From: Ensifer aridi
GTDB lineage: Bacteria > Pseudomonadota > Alphaproteobacteria > Rhizobiales > Rhizobiaceae
Direction of reading: 5' to 3'
Length of the DNA: 64,000 bases
NCBI RefSeq assembly: GCF_002078505.1
Contig: NZ_LUAV01000022.1
Location: 281,202 to 345,201, forward strand
Of the stretch, positions 16,556 to 26,462 are shown piece by piece (positions within the stretch are counted from its first letter, which is position 1; each line of letters starts with the position of its first letter). The notes beneath the pieces are model-generated. The model was not told the DNA's origin and did no database searches. It saw only the letters and a program-made list of their open reading frames with translations. The position numbers were made by a program, and so were the translations under genes.

Positions 16556-18124
16556 ATGAGTAATTTCTCACTCACGAGACGACAGCTTATCGCAACGGGT
16601 GTCGCAAGTCTGCTGGCCGCCTCTGGGACGCCGTTCGCTCGGGCGCTGGCTGCTGAGCGAAAGACCCTCAAGATCGGCATGTCCGGCTTCCCACCCGCCG
16701 TCGAGCCTGTTCTCTACGCTCACACCGCGACCCGGCGCATTGCGCCGCAAATGTTCGACACTCTCATCGCCTTCGACCAGACGCCCGAGATGGGGCTGCG
16801 CCCGGGCTTGGCGGAACGGTGGGAGCGGGTGGATGGCAAGTCGCTTCGCCTCTTACTGCGAAAGGGCGTGACGTTCCACGACGGCGGTCCGTTTACGGCG
16901 GAGGATGTCGCCTTCAGCTTCAGCCCAGAACACCTGCTTGGGCCGGACATGGCAGGCAAGGTTACCGCCATGCAGACGATGGACACGATCGCCAAGGTCG
17001 TTATCGTCGACAGCCATACCGTCATCGTTCACGCGAAGGCCGATGATGCGCTTCTCGAGAAGCGGCTGGCCTCCTGGGGTTCCGAGATCGTCAGCAAGCG
17101 CGCATTTGAAGCGGCAGGCTCCTGGGATGCCTGGACCGCTGCGCCGGTCGGAACGGGACCCTACCGCATCGTCAGTCAAACGCTTGACGTCGAAGTCAAG
17201 CTTGCCGCGCACGACTCCTACTGGGGTGGCTTGCCGCCATTTTCAGGCATTCACTTCCGGGTCATTCCGGAACTGGCCTCGCGCATGAATGCACTGCTGG
17301 CCGGAGAGGTCGACTTCATCACTGACATTGCACCGGATATGTTCGCAGAGATCGAGAAACATCCGGAACTGGAAGTCACCGGCGGACCGGTTCAGAACAT
17401 CCGTTATCTCGCAATCGACGCCACCGGGCCGGTCCTTGAAAAAGTTGGCGTCCGGCGTGCCATGAGCCTCGGACTCGATCGCAAGGCACTCGTACAAGCG
17501 CTGTGGCAGGACAGGCTGCCGATTCCGAACGGCTTTCAATTCCCGAGCTTCGGCGAGGCCTATATTGAGGACTTCCCCGCCCTGGCGTACGATCCCGACC
17601 TGGCGCGCAAGCTGCTCGCCGAGAGTGGCTACAACGGCGAAACCATCACCTACAAGCTTCTGAACAACTATTATCCCGCTCAGGTCTCGGGTGCCCAGAT
17701 CATGGTGGAGATGTGGCGGGCCGTCGGTATCAATGTTGAAATCCAGATGATGGAGAATTTCGCGCAGATCCAGACGAAGCCGGTTCATGCGATCTATGAC
17801 AGCTCGTCAACCGCCATCTTCCCGGACCCGCTCGCCCACGCCTGGCGCGAATTCGGGCCGAAGGGGACCTTGCCGAAGGGAAGCATTTGGAAGAACGAAG
17901 AATATTTCGGGCTTGGCGAGAAGCTTAAGGAAAGCGCCGATCCTCAAGCGCGCCGGTCGATTATTCGCCGGATGCTCGAGATCGTCGATCGTGACGATCC
18001 GCCTTGCGTGATCCTGCACGGCTCCGGTCAGTTCTATGGCAAACGCAAGGACGTCGCCTGGGCCCCGGGTCAGACACTCGACCTCAACTTCGGTCCGTTC
18101 AACGCCGCCCACACGCAGAACTGA
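16556..18124 (+). CDS. ABC transporter substrate-binding protein (peptide family, SBP_bac_5)
   Basis: A 522-residue periplasmic binding protein of the dipeptide/oligopeptide class. The N-terminus has twin arginines (TRRQLIATGVASLLAASG) and an ALA cleavage region, which fits a Tat-type signal. Family segments include IAPQMFDTLIAFDQ, TFHDGGPFTAEDVAFSF and GPYRIVSQTLD. It should capture a peptide or similar ligand and deliver it to the membrane permeases encoded downstream. I chose ATG 16556 over the in-frame TTG 16538 because the signal peptide begins there. Its stop overlaps an ATG of the next gene. Confidence 0.9.
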   Translation: MSNFSLTRRQLIATGVASLLAASGTPFARALAAERKTLKIGMSGFPPAVEPVLYAHTATRRIAPQMFDTLIAFDQTPEMGLRPGLAERWERVDGKSLRLLLRKGVTFHDGGPFTAEDVAFSFSPEHLLGPDMAGKVTAMQTMDTIAKVVIVDSHTVIVHAKADDALLEKRLASWGSEIVSKRAFEAAGSWDAWTAAPVGTGPYRIVSQTLDVEVKLAAHDSYWGGLPPFSGIHFRVIPELASRMNALLAGEVDFITDIAPDMFAEIEKHPELEVTGGPVQNIRYLAIDATGPVLEKVGVRRAMSLGLDRKALVQALWQDRLPIPNGFQFPSFGEAYIEDFPALAYDPDLARKLLAESGYNGETITYKLLNNYYPAQVSGAQIMVEMWRAVGINVEIQMMENFAQIQTKPVHAIYDSSSTAIFPDPLAHAWREFGPKGTLPKGSIWKNEEYFGLGEKLKESADPQARRSIIRRMLEIVDRDDPPCVILHGSGQFYGKRKDVAWAPGQTLDLNFGPFNAAHTQN

Positions 18125-18147
18125 TGAGCACGCGAGGAGGGGCGGCA

Positions 18148-19197
18148 ATGGGAAATCTCGCCGGCTGCGCAACAGGATACGTCTTCCCGGCGGCTCCTGC
18201 CCCGCAACCATTGCTCGTGATCGAAGGGATGACCGTCGACTTCAACGGTGTGAGGGTTCTGCGGGGGATCGACCTCACGCTCGCAAGAGGCGAAGCGCTC
18301 GGGATCGTCGGCGAGTCCGGCAGCGGCAAGTCGGTGACCTGGCTTGCTGCGCTCGGGCTCCTGCCCCGCTCGGCGACGGTGTCGGGTAGCGTCCGGTTGG
18401 ACGGGGAGGAGATGCTCGGCGCAGCCGCATCGCGCCTCGACCGGATCAGGGGTGGGCGCGTCGCGATGATCTTCCAGGATCCGTCGAGCGCGCTCAATCC
18501 CGTCCTACGCATCGGTCGTCAGATCGGCGAGGTTCTGGCGCGCCATCACGGCGTGTCGGGATCAAACATAAGGGCCGAGGCAAAGCGCCTATTCGACCTC
18601 GTAGGCCTGCCGGACGCCGCACGTCGGTTCGATGCCTATCCGCATGAACTGTCGGGCGGCCAGAATCAGCGGGTGATGATCGCCATGGCGCTCGCCGGAA
18701 AACCGGACGTACTGGTTGCCGACGAGCCGACAACCGCGCTCGACGCCACGATCCAGGCCCAGATCCTCGACCTCCTGACCACCATCCGGCGCGAAACGGG
18801 CATGGCTCTCGTTCTCATCAGCCACGATCTCGGTGTCGTTTCCGAAACCTGCGACCGAATCATAGTCATGTATACCGGCAGTGTCGTCGAGACGGCGCCT
18901 GCTGACGCGATCTTCGCAAGCCCACGGCATCCCTATACGCAAGGTCTGCTTGCTGCCTTGCCGCCTTTTGAAGGTGCGTTGCACCGGCTGGTTCCGATCG
19001 AAGGACAGGTGCCGGACCCGACGAACTTGCCGCCGGGATGCGCGTTCGCGCCACGCTGCCCGAAACGCTTGGCAGTGTGCGAGGAAGCGGTTCCGCCGCT
19101 AGCGCAACCCGAGAACGGCCGCTTCTCAGCCTGCATCGCAGCAACCGTCCAGCCCGCGCGGCTCTCCTTGAAACTCAATACAAGCGTGCTGGCATGA
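18148..19197 (+). CDS. Peptide ABC transporter ATPase 1 (DppD/OppD type)
   Basis: A 349-residue ATPase with Walker A GESGSGKS, signature LSGGQNQRV, Walker B VLVADEP and the C-terminal cysteine-rich oligopeptide module (CAFAPRCPKR) that in relatives can hold an Fe-S cluster. ATG 18148 has AGGAGG seven bases upstream and is preferred to the overlapping ATG 18124. The 3' end overlaps the second ATPase gene by 4 bp. It energises the importer together with that partner. Confidence 0.92.
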   Translation: MGNLAGCATGYVFPAAPAPQPLLVIEGMTVDFNGVRVLRGIDLTLARGEALGIVGESGSGKSVTWLAALGLLPRSATVSGSVRLDGEEMLGAAASRLDRIRGGRVAMIFQDPSSALNPVLRIGRQIGEVLARHHGVSGSNIRAEAKRLFDLVGLPDAARRFDAYPHELSGGQNQRVMIAMALAGKPDVLVADEPTTALDATIQAQILDLLTTIRRETGMALVLISHDLGVVSETCDRIIVMYTGSVVETAPADAIFASPRHPYTQGLLAALPPFEGALHRLVPIEGQVPDPTNLPPGCAFAPRCPKRLAVCEEAVPPLAQPENGRFSACIAATVQPARLSLKLNTSVLA

Positions 19198-20186
19198 CTG
19201 CAAACATTCTTGAACTCAGCGGTATTTCCCGCAGCTATTCGACGCGGCAGGGTCTGTTCGGAAAGAGAGTCCCTGTCCGCGCTGTCGATGACGTCTCTCT
19301 TTCCCTCCAGGAGGGGCAGACGCTGGCGCTGGTCGGCGAATCGGGTTCGGGCAAATCGACCACGGGACGGATCGCGCTCGGCCTCGAACGGCCGAACAGC
19401 GGACATGTGCTCTTTCGTGGGTCTGAACTACCGCCCGCCGACACCCCGGCATGGCGCCGAATGCGCGCGCAAATGCAGATGATCTACCAGGATCCGCTCG
19501 CCGCGCTCGACCGCCGACTGCCAATCCTCGACCAAACCCGTGAACCGCTCGATATTCATGACGTCGGCCCTGCATCCGAGCGGAACGACAAGGCGCTGGC
19601 CATGCTTGACGCGGTTGGCCTGAATGCCGGTCACGCGGCAAGCCTGCCATCGCAGCTCTCGGGTGGGCAGCGGCAACGCGCTGTTCTTGCTCGTGCGCTG
19701 ATCATGAAACCGTCGCTGCTGGTCTGCGACGAGCCGGTTTCGGCCCTCGACGTTTCGATCCAGGCCCAGGTCGTGAACCTGCTCATGGACCTCCAAAGGG
19801 ACTTGCAGCTCAGTCTCCTGTTCATCAGTCACGATCTGAAAGTGGTGCGCCAGGTCAGTCAGCGCATGGCGGTGATGTATCTCGGCCGAATCGTCGAGTA
19901 TGGCGAGACGCGTCTTTTGCTCTCCAACTCTGTCCATCCCTACACTAGGGCGCTGATCTCGGCGGTTCCTGTTGCTGGCCGGCGCACGCGCGAGCGCATC
20001 ATTCTCACAGGCGAGCCACCCAACCCCGCAGCCCGGCCGGCCGGCTGCGCGTTCCATCCGCGCTGTCCCATCGCACGGTCGGAATGCGCAAATGTCTCCC
20101 CCGCATTCACAACGCTGCCGGACGGACGGTCCGTCGCCTGCCATGCCGTTGATGGCCACCCGCCGATCGAGGAGGTTGGAGTCTGA
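19194..20186 (+). CDS. Peptide ABC transporter ATPase 2 (DppF/OppF type)
   Basis: A 330-residue ATPase with GESGSGKST, LSGGQRQRA, LLVCDEP and the terminal CAFHPRCP module. It starts at ATG 19194 inside the stop of the first ATPase gene and its own stop shares one base with the first permease ATG. These overlaps make one translationally coupled unit. Heteromeric ATPases of this type hydrolyse ATP to drive import of peptides or opine-like compounds. Confidence 0.92.
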   Translation: MTANILELSGISRSYSTRQGLFGKRVPVRAVDDVSLSLQEGQTLALVGESGSGKSTTGRIALGLERPNSGHVLFRGSELPPADTPAWRRMRAQMQMIYQDPLAALDRRLPILDQTREPLDIHDVGPASERNDKALAMLDAVGLNAGHAASLPSQLSGGQRQRAVLARALIMKPSLLVCDEPVSALDVSIQAQVVNLLMDLQRDLQLSLLFISHDLKVVRQVSQRMAVMYLGRIVEYGETRLLLSNSVHPYTRALISAVPVAGRRTRERIILTGEPPNPAARPAGCAFHPRCPIARSECANVSPAFTTLPDGRSVACHAVDGHPPIEEVGV

Positions 20187-21121
20187 TGTTCCGGTTCTTT
20201 GCAATCCGCGTCCTGCGCGCCGTTCTGACGGTGGCGCTGGTGGTTACCTTTGCCTTCATCGTGCTGAGGCTCTCTGGAGATCCGGCCCGCAGCATCATGG
20301 GTGACGACGCCTCGCCCGAGGCCATGACAGCCTTTCGCCGCGAGTGGGGTCTCGATCAGCCCCTCTGGATGCAATATTTCCACTACTTCGCAGCTATCTT
20401 TGAGGGCGAGCTCGGCCGGTCGATGCGTGGCGGCGTGCCTGCGCTCGACCTTGTTCTGGAACGTATCCCGGCAACGCTCATGCTGACGCTGCCTGCCTTT
20501 CTGATGAAGTTGGCGATCGGCATTCCCGCGGGTGTCTATGCCGCCTTGTACCGCGACAGCGTCATCGATCGGGCCGTCATGGTTACGGCAGTCGCTGGCT
20601 ACACGGTTCCAAGCTTCGTGCTCGGCCTTGTTCTGGTCCAACTCCTCGCCATCTGGGTCGCGTGGCTGCCGACCGGCGGTACGGGCGGTCTGCAGCATCT
20701 CATCCTGCCAATCATCACGCTCGGCGTCGGCGGGGCCGCTGTTCTTGCCCGCTTCGTTCGAAGCGCAATGCTGGAAGTTCTCGGGCAGCCATACATCCGG
20801 GCTGCCAGCGCCAAGGGAATACCCTGGGCCTCGGTGGTACGCGGTCATGCCCTGCCGAATGCCGCTATTCCGACCGTTACCATTGTCGGCTTCATGGTCG
20901 GCAATCTGATCGCAGGTTCGGTTGTGGTCGAGAGCGTGTTCTCCTGGCCAGGAGTCGGCAATCTGCTGGTCGTATCGGTAGCCGCGCGTGATCTGGCTGT
21001 CGTGCAGAGCATCTTGTTGCTCGTCGCCGCGGCGATGGTGTTTTCCAACCTCATCGTCGACTTCCTCTACGGCGTCCTCGATCCACGCCTTGCCAATGGC
21101 AACACGGGTGGAGACCACTGA
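20186..21121 (+). CDS. Peptide ABC transporter permease (DppB type)
   Basis: A 311-residue inner-membrane permease with about six transmembrane segments. It has the opening FFAIRVLRAVLTV, the loop GDPARSIMGDDAS, the EAA-type segment YIRAASAKGIPWASVVRGHALPN that docks the ATPase, and a late VVESVFSWPGVG motif typical of DppB. It pairs with the next permease to form the channel. No defects are visible. Confidence 0.92.
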   Translation: MFRFFAIRVLRAVLTVALVVTFAFIVLRLSGDPARSIMGDDASPEAMTAFRREWGLDQPLWMQYFHYFAAIFEGELGRSMRGGVPALDLVLERIPATLMLTLPAFLMKLAIGIPAGVYAALYRDSVIDRAVMVTAVAGYTVPSFVLGLVLVQLLAIWVAWLPTGGTGGLQHLILPIITLGVGGAAVLARFVRSAMLEVLGQPYIRAASAKGIPWASVVRGHALPNAAIPTVTIVGFMVGNLIAGSVVVESVFSWPGVGNLLVVSVAARDLAVVQSILLLVAAAMVFSNLIVDFLYGVLDPRLANGNTGGDH

Positions 21122-21122
21122 G

Positions 21123-21992
21123 ATGGACATGATGGAAAAAGTCAGCGAAACGGCGCTTACCAAGCCAAAGATAACGAAACAGCGCCGGTTACCCGTCTCG
21201 GTCATCCTAAGCTTGCTCTGGACCGGGGTTGTGGTGCTCGTCGCTGTGCTCGCCAACCACATCGCCCCTTACCAATACACCGCTCTCGACCTGCCGAACC
21301 GGCTGGCTTCGCCCTTCCACCCGAAACATTTGCTCGGAACCGACGAACTGGGGCGGGATGTGCTATCGCGTTTGATCTTCTCCGTCCGGATCTCGGTTCT
21401 GGTCGCTCTGGGGGCTACCGTGATCTCGGCCTGTTTCGGCACGGCGATGGGCTTCGCTGCGGCTCACTTTCGCGGACGCGTCGAGCAGTCCATCCTGATG
21501 CTCGCGGACTTCCAAGCCGCCATGCCTTTCCTCATTCTGTCCCTCTCAGTGCTTGCATTTTTCGGCAATGCCTTGCCGCTGTTCATCGGACTAATGGGGC
21601 TTTACGGCTGGGAACGCTATGCCCGTATCGCACGCGGTCTTGCGATCGCCGCCAGCGCGCAAGGATACGCCGGCGCCGTCCGCCAGTTGGGAGCGAGCCC
21701 GTCACTCGTGTATCTGCGGCATATCCTGCCGAACATCTCCTCGACCCTCATCGTATCCATGACGCTCACCTTTCCGGAGATCATCCTCATGGAAAGCAGC
21801 TTGTCGTTTCTTGGACTGGGCGTCCAGCCCCCGATGACGAGTCTTGGCAACATGGTCGGCTATGGGCGGGAGTACATGACACGAGCCCCCTGGATCATGT
21901 TTGCGCCTGCCGGACTCATCGTCATGACGACGCTTTCGATCAGCCTGTTGGGTGACTGGCTGCGCGACCGGCTGGAAAAGGGATTGCAGTGA
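21123..21992 (+). CDS. Peptide ABC transporter permease (DppC type)
   Basis: A 289-residue permease starting one base after the previous stop. DppC signatures include HLLGTDELGRDVLSRLIF, the EAA loop region ending LRHILPNISSTL, and ESSLSFLGLGVQPP. About six membrane segments. It completes a five-gene importer (binding protein, two ATPases, two permeases). Unusually, both ATPase genes precede the permease genes. Confidence 0.92.
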   Translation: MDMMEKVSETALTKPKITKQRRLPVSVILSLLWTGVVVLVAVLANHIAPYQYTALDLPNRLASPFHPKHLLGTDELGRDVLSRLIFSVRISVLVALGATVISACFGTAMGFAAAHFRGRVEQSILMLADFQAAMPFLILSLSVLAFFGNALPLFIGLMGLYGWERYARIARGLAIAASAQGYAGAVRQLGASPSLVYLRHILPNISSTLIVSMTLTFPEIILMESSLSFLGLGVQPPMTSLGNMVGYGREYMTRAPWIMFAPAGLIVMTTLSISLLGDWLRDRLEKGLQ

Positions 21993-22056
21993 CGCCACTC
22001 GGCGAACATGGCCGCCCGTAGGGCAAGACGATCCGACAGATTTCGAGGTTTCACGA

Positions 22057-23072
22057 ATGAGAACAATTGTTATCGGTGCGAGGGCCACTGGATGCTCCGT
22101 CGCATATCACCTGGCCAGGAGGGCGCGACCGTGACGGTCGTCGATCCAGAGGGCTTGAGGGGAGGTGCCACACTGACGAGCATTGCCTGGCTGAACTGCC
22201 ATAACAAAAACCCGCAGAATTACTACCGTCTCGTGATGCGTAGAAACAGAGCGCATCGCGAGCTTGGCGATGAGATCGGCTGGGCGAACTGGCTGAGGCT
22301 GATGGGCGCCGTCGAATGGTGGCCGACGGGGACAGAGGAACCGAGGGAGCGCGCAGTTCGGCTTGATCGCCTGCGGTCCCGTGGACACCCCATCGAAATG
22401 CTAAGTGCCGACGATGTCCTCGCTCTCGAGCCGGACGTTTCCCGATCGAGCCTGGAGGGCTGTGTAGCCGTCTTTTACCCGACCGACGAGGCCGGTGTTA
22501 CCGACCTCCTGGAACGGTCCGGGCGGATTGCAGGTGTTCGCTCTCGCGCCGGGCGCGAATTGAAAGCGGACCATGTCGTCAATTGCGCCGGCCGTGCCTC
22601 CAACACCATTGGTCTTCGTCTCGGCTATTCCGTTCCGCTCGAATGGAAACCGGGAATGACCGTGGCCACCGATCTATATCGCAACAATGTCAGCAGGGTC
22701 ATCAATGCGCCGAAGATCCACATCAAGCCGGAGGGTGCCGGCCGTCTCCTCTTGCACGCGAAATCCGCCGATCGGCTGGTGGAAGCGGTCCTTCCAAGGT
22801 TGCAGAATGTCAAGATCGCGGATGTGAGGACTACGGTCAGGCCCTATCCTGCCGATGGAAAGCCCGTCTTCGGCACACTGCCGGGCGTTGACGGATATCA
22901 CCTTGCGGTCATGCATTCGGGGGTTTCGTTGAGCCCGCTGATCGGCCGCGCGGCCGCGGAGGAAATCCTGCATGGCAGAGCATCAGCAGACTTCGAGGCC
23001 TATCCGCCGATGCGCTTCCAGGCTCAGTTGCAGCAGATGACAGCTAGCGGTGCCCATCAAGACCATATCTAA
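22057..23072 (+). pseudogene. FAD-dependent amino-acid oxidase (DAO family), damaged
   Basis: The N-terminal dinucleotide motif reads TIVIGARATGCSVAYHLA, with Arg in place of the second glycine, then ends at a stop near 22134. The protein continues in another frame as GATVTVVDPEGLRGGATLTS and onward to 23072. A second problem is length: about 45 residues expected between GVTDLLERS and VRSRAGRELKAD appear to be missing. DAO enzymes oxidise glycine, sarcosine or D-amino acids. It lies between the importer and the M24 peptidase-like gene on the same strand, so it once belonged to that catabolic operon. Confidence 0.75.
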
Positions 23073-23084
23073 AGCAGGCTTCCA

Positions 23085-24329
23085 ATGGCTTTTCTCCGCC
23101 CACTCAATCGTCAGCGCGCACAAGGCCTTATGGACCAGGAAGGCCTGGACGGAATCGTGCTGATCCAACCCGAATCAATCGTTTACGGCACAGGGGCACG
23201 TCCGGGCAGCGCCGCCGGCTGGCGACGGGCTGGCGCTGTTTTTGTGATCGTGCCTGCGGATGAGAGGGAACCGCTCACAGCGATTGTCGGCGATTTCTAC
23301 GCAGAAGAGTTTCGAGCCGTTTCCGGAATTGATGACATCGTTACCTTTCCTGTCTGGGTCGATCTGATCGACATCAGCAAGATCCCATACGGGCGGCTCA
23401 CCGAGCGCCTTTCGGCAGCACGCCCGCCGGAACAAGTATGTCCGAGACCGGCAAACTTTGATCGGCGACAAACATTTGCGCTGCTCGCCGAAGCTTTGGG
23501 TCGCCGTGGGCTCTCCACGGCTCGGCTCGGAACCGAGCACGCATTTTTGCCAGTTGCGGACCAGGCCTGCTTCACTGAGGCCTGCCCCGACGTGAGATGG
23601 TCCGACGCGTCGCGACTTGTTAGTCGTTTGCGGATGATCAAGACTGCCGAGGAAATCGAGCGGCTAAAACTCGCCGCTCAAGCTGCCGAGGCCGGCACAG
23701 CGGCTGCCATCGACCATATTCGGCCCGATTGCACTGCCGACGACCTCTTCGCGATTTTCCGCACCGCCTCTCAGCAACGCGCGGCTGAACTCGGATACAA
23801 GGGTGCGGTTTTGGCAAATGGCGCCATCACGATTGGGCCCGGTGCGACCGGCAAAGGTCGTGCAGCGGAGCGCGGAGACATCATCCGTCTCGACCTTGGC
23901 TGCGTCGTTGAAGGTTACACCTCCGATTGCGCACGCACGGCCGTGCTTGGCCCTCCAAGCCCTGATCAGCAGGCGATCTACGACGATTTGCACCACGCTT
24001 TCGAGATCGGCTTGGAACGCCTCCGTCCGGGAGTGCCATTGCGGGAGGTTCATGCAACGGCGATGGAGGCGATGCATGCTCGCGGCTTTGACATGTATTG
24101 CCGCGGCCATTTCGGCCACGGCCTCGGTGCGTCCGTCTTCGTTGAGGAATGGCCCTTCATCGCTGCAGACGAAGCGACGGAAATCGAAGCCGGCATGGTC
24201 CTGGCCTATGAGCTGCCCTGGTACGTTCGCGGCCTCGGCGCGTTCATGCTCGAAGATCAGTTCATTGTTGGCGCGCAGTCGGTTGAGGCCTGTTGGAGAC
24301 TGTCGCGTAAGATAGCGATCTGCGACTGA
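23085..24329 (+). CDS. M24-family metallopeptidase (Xaa-Pro aminopeptidase/creatinase fold)
   Basis: A 414-residue protein with an N-terminal creatinase-like domain and a C-terminal pita-bread domain. Metal ligands are visible: Asp residues in LDLGCVVEGYTSDCART, His in HFGHGLG, Glu in AYELPW and Glu in MLEDQF. These enzymes cleave N-terminal X-Pro bonds or hydrolyse amidino or creatine-like substrates. It starts 12 bp after the oxidase relic and precedes the phosphodiesterase-fold gene by 47 bp. With the importer it suggests processing of an imported peptide or modified amino acid in the cytoplasm. Confidence 0.87.
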   Translation: MAFLRPLNRQRAQGLMDQEGLDGIVLIQPESIVYGTGARPGSAAGWRRAGAVFVIVPADEREPLTAIVGDFYAEEFRAVSGIDDIVTFPVWVDLIDISKIPYGRLTERLSAARPPEQVCPRPANFDRRQTFALLAEALGRRGLSTARLGTEHAFLPVADQACFTEACPDVRWSDASRLVSRLRMIKTAEEIERLKLAAQAAEAGTAAAIDHIRPDCTADDLFAIFRTASQQRAAELGYKGAVLANGAITIGPGATGKGRAAERGDIIRLDLGCVVEGYTSDCARTAVLGPPSPDQQAIYDDLHHAFEIGLERLRPGVPLREVHATAMEAMHARGFDMYCRGHFGHGLGASVFVEEWPFIAADEATEIEAGMVLAYELPWYVRGLGAFMLEDQFIVGAQSVEACWRLSRKIAICD

Positions 24330-24376
24330 CGACCTTTTGCGCGCATCCTGCGTCGGCCACCTGAAAAGGAATTATC

Positions 24377-25852
24377 ATGCAATTTGTCATTGTCAGCTTC
24401 GACGGCCTTCGGCGCGATCTCGTTTCGCCGGATCTGACGCCGAACCTCTGCCGCTTACAGTCCCTCGGCGTGACGCTGTCGGAGCATCGCACGATCTATC
24501 CGAGCGAGACCCGGTCAGCGTTTCCCAGTCTTGTGACTGGCTCCACAACGAGCCGACATGGCATGGTCGGCAACAAATATGTCGACCGCTCGGTTTCCCC
24601 GCCGCGCTGTATCGACACATCGGACGCAGTGCTCCTGCGCAGACTCGACCTTCAAAGCAGTGGGCGGCTGATGTCTGTGCCAACGCTAGGCGAAATATTA
24701 GCCGCCGCGGGGCGCAGCATGGCCGTTTTGGCCACCAACACGCCGGGCACGACACGCTTTTTCCACCACAAAGCAGAGGATTTCGGGCATGTCCGGCTCT
24801 CAGGCCATTTCCGGGAAGCCTGCACACCTGATGCGTTGCTTGCGGAAGCTGAAGCGCTTGTCGGCCCGCTGCCGCCGGAACCGCCTTATGTCGAGCCTGA
24901 CAGGGCCGGGCAGGACTGGATCACCACGTCCTTTCTCGAGCTGATCTGGCCGAGATACCGGCCGGACATCACGGTTCTTTCCTATGGAGAACCCGACATT
25001 ACCTCGCATTTTCATGGCACGGGAGCCGCGGCGACACGTGGCATCATCGCTCACTGTGACCGCCAATTTGGACGCGTGCTGGACTGGTGGGAATCAGAAG
25101 GTCGTGCGGAAGGCGTCCAGATCATCGCAATGTCTGATCACGGACACATCACCGGCCGCACACGCGTGTCGGTGATCGACAGCCTGCGTGAAACCGGGTT
25201 CCAAGCCAATACTGCCCCTGCGCCGAATGTCGATGTCGTGGTCGTGCCTGGGCAGGTCGGGGCACTCTATCTCGCGGAACCAAGCGACGAGCAGATTTCC
25301 CGGCTCGTGGCGACAATCACTGCACAGCCGTGGTGCGGCCCGGTCTTCACACGCGCGAAGAACCAAATCGAAGGCATCGCGCCGGGTAGCCTTGGCAGGC
25401 ATCTGGTCTTTGCCGACCACCCGCGCGCACCGGACGTGTCTTTCTCCTTCCGAGTAGACGACGGCATCGATCCTTTTGGCCTCATTGGCGGAACATTCTA
25501 CGATAATGATCGCCGCACGGGCCTGGGCGTTCATGGTGGACTACATCCAAAAGAACTTGCCGCCCTCGGCATAGTCGCCGGCTCGGCGTTCCCCGCATTA
25601 GATTCTATCTCAACAATCCCCTCCGGGATCTGCGACTTCGCACCGACCATTTTGCATCTTCTGGGCATCGCTGAGCCGAACACAATGACGGGGCGCGTAC
25701 TACACGAGGTGCTTCGAGAGGCATCACGGCCGAAACCTGAGGTGCGGCAGGATGCTTTCGAGGCCAAGCTCGCGGGATTTCGCCAGGTTCTGCGGCGGGT
25801 TCACTTTGGACGAGCGACTTACATAATGAGCGGTGCGGCGGAAGGGTCATAG
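24377..25852 (+). CDS. Alkaline-phosphatase-superfamily phosphodiesterase/phosphonate hydrolase-like
   Basis: A 491-residue protein of the type I phosphodiesterase/nucleotide pyrophosphatase fold. The metal and nucleophile elements are present: SFDGLRRDL, the Thr nucleophile segment IYPSETRSAFPSLVTG, a DITSHFHG motif, MSDHGH and HGGLHPKE. The same superfamily includes phosphonoacetate hydrolase and nucleotide pyrophosphatases. Given its neighbours it could release phosphate from a phosphonate or phosphodiester brought in by the ABC system, but sequence alone cannot choose. AAAGGA precedes ATG 24377. It is probably the last gene of the rightward operon. Confidence 0.8.
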   Translation: MQFVIVSFDGLRRDLVSPDLTPNLCRLQSLGVTLSEHRTIYPSETRSAFPSLVTGSTTSRHGMVGNKYVDRSVSPPRCIDTSDAVLLRRLDLQSSGRLMSVPTLGEILAAAGRSMAVLATNTPGTTRFFHHKAEDFGHVRLSGHFREACTPDALLAEAEALVGPLPPEPPYVEPDRAGQDWITTSFLELIWPRYRPDITVLSYGEPDITSHFHGTGAAATRGIIAHCDRQFGRVLDWWESEGRAEGVQIIAMSDHGHITGRTRVSVIDSLRETGFQANTAPAPNVDVVVVPGQVGALYLAEPSDEQISRLVATITAQPWCGPVFTRAKNQIEGIAPGSLGRHLVFADHPRAPDVSFSFRVDDGIDPFGLIGGTFYDNDRRTGLGVHGGLHPKELAALGIVAGSAFPALDSISTIPSGICDFAPTILHLLGIAEPNTMTGRVLHEVLREASRPKPEVRQDAFEAKLAGFRQVLRRVHFGRATYIMSGAAEGS

Positions 25853-26462
25853 CCCGGCGTGTCACACATGCGTGTCGTGTGCAATCCTTAGATGGATGAC
25901 CGAAACGGTCACCGCAGGTGACAAAAACCGCGATCAACTCTCATGAGTGTGGTGCACTTTGATGTTTGGAACTGATCTCTCTACAAAAGTGATTTGGGCA
26001 GCCCGCGGTCGATGACGTGACCTAGCCGTTGAGACAGGGACGATGTTGGCGCACTCCTCCTGCATGGCGAGCTCAATGAAAATGTGGTAATCACCTCCAC
26101 ATTAAGTTGCGCTCGGCCGCCTTTCGGTCACGGGTCACCTCCGAACTACAGCTTCGCACACACGCTTGATCGGAAACACGACTCACCATCCCGGAACTCC
26201 GCCCCGCCCGTACCACTCGCTTTCTGCAGATCGCTCACGTCGACTGAGTGCTCATTGCGGTTTTGCGCTGCAGCCGTGCCTTAGCAACGCTACAAGCTCC
26301 AAATACCGGAAAATATGTTCCGCGCTGCGTTCTGTGATAGCCCCTGCAAGATCGAGAGTTCGCCGCGGAGAGACGCGCATTTCTTGATATATCTAAGGAT
26401 ATATTGCTCACTGCGATTGATTTTCATTTGAAAGGCGTTCAATCTCACCTTAGATAGGATGA
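25853..26462. other. Intergenic region upstream of the ligase operon
   Basis: About 600 bases without a believable gene. The last 80 bases are AT-rich, unlike the GC-rich neighbours, and hold the palindromic motif listed at 26382. The AT-richness continues into the next genes and suggests a separate origin for this segment. Confidence 0.45.
26382..26405 (+). promoter_or_regulatory. Palindromic motif shared with the phosphonate operon, copy 1
   Basis: The stretch starts TCTTG and contains ATATATC-TAAG-GATATAT, an inverted repeat with 7-bp arms. It aligns with the sequence at 33983-34006 in about 19 of 24 positions. It ends 57 bp upstream of ATG 26463 and is a candidate operator for the ligase operon. 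Confidence 0.45.

Noticed and set aside
19940..21262. 440-codon open frame on the minus strand
   Set aside because: It lies antisense to the ABC ATPase and two permease genes, which have strong family motifs. Its composition (Asp, His and Arg rich) is that of a shadow frame in GC-rich DNA.
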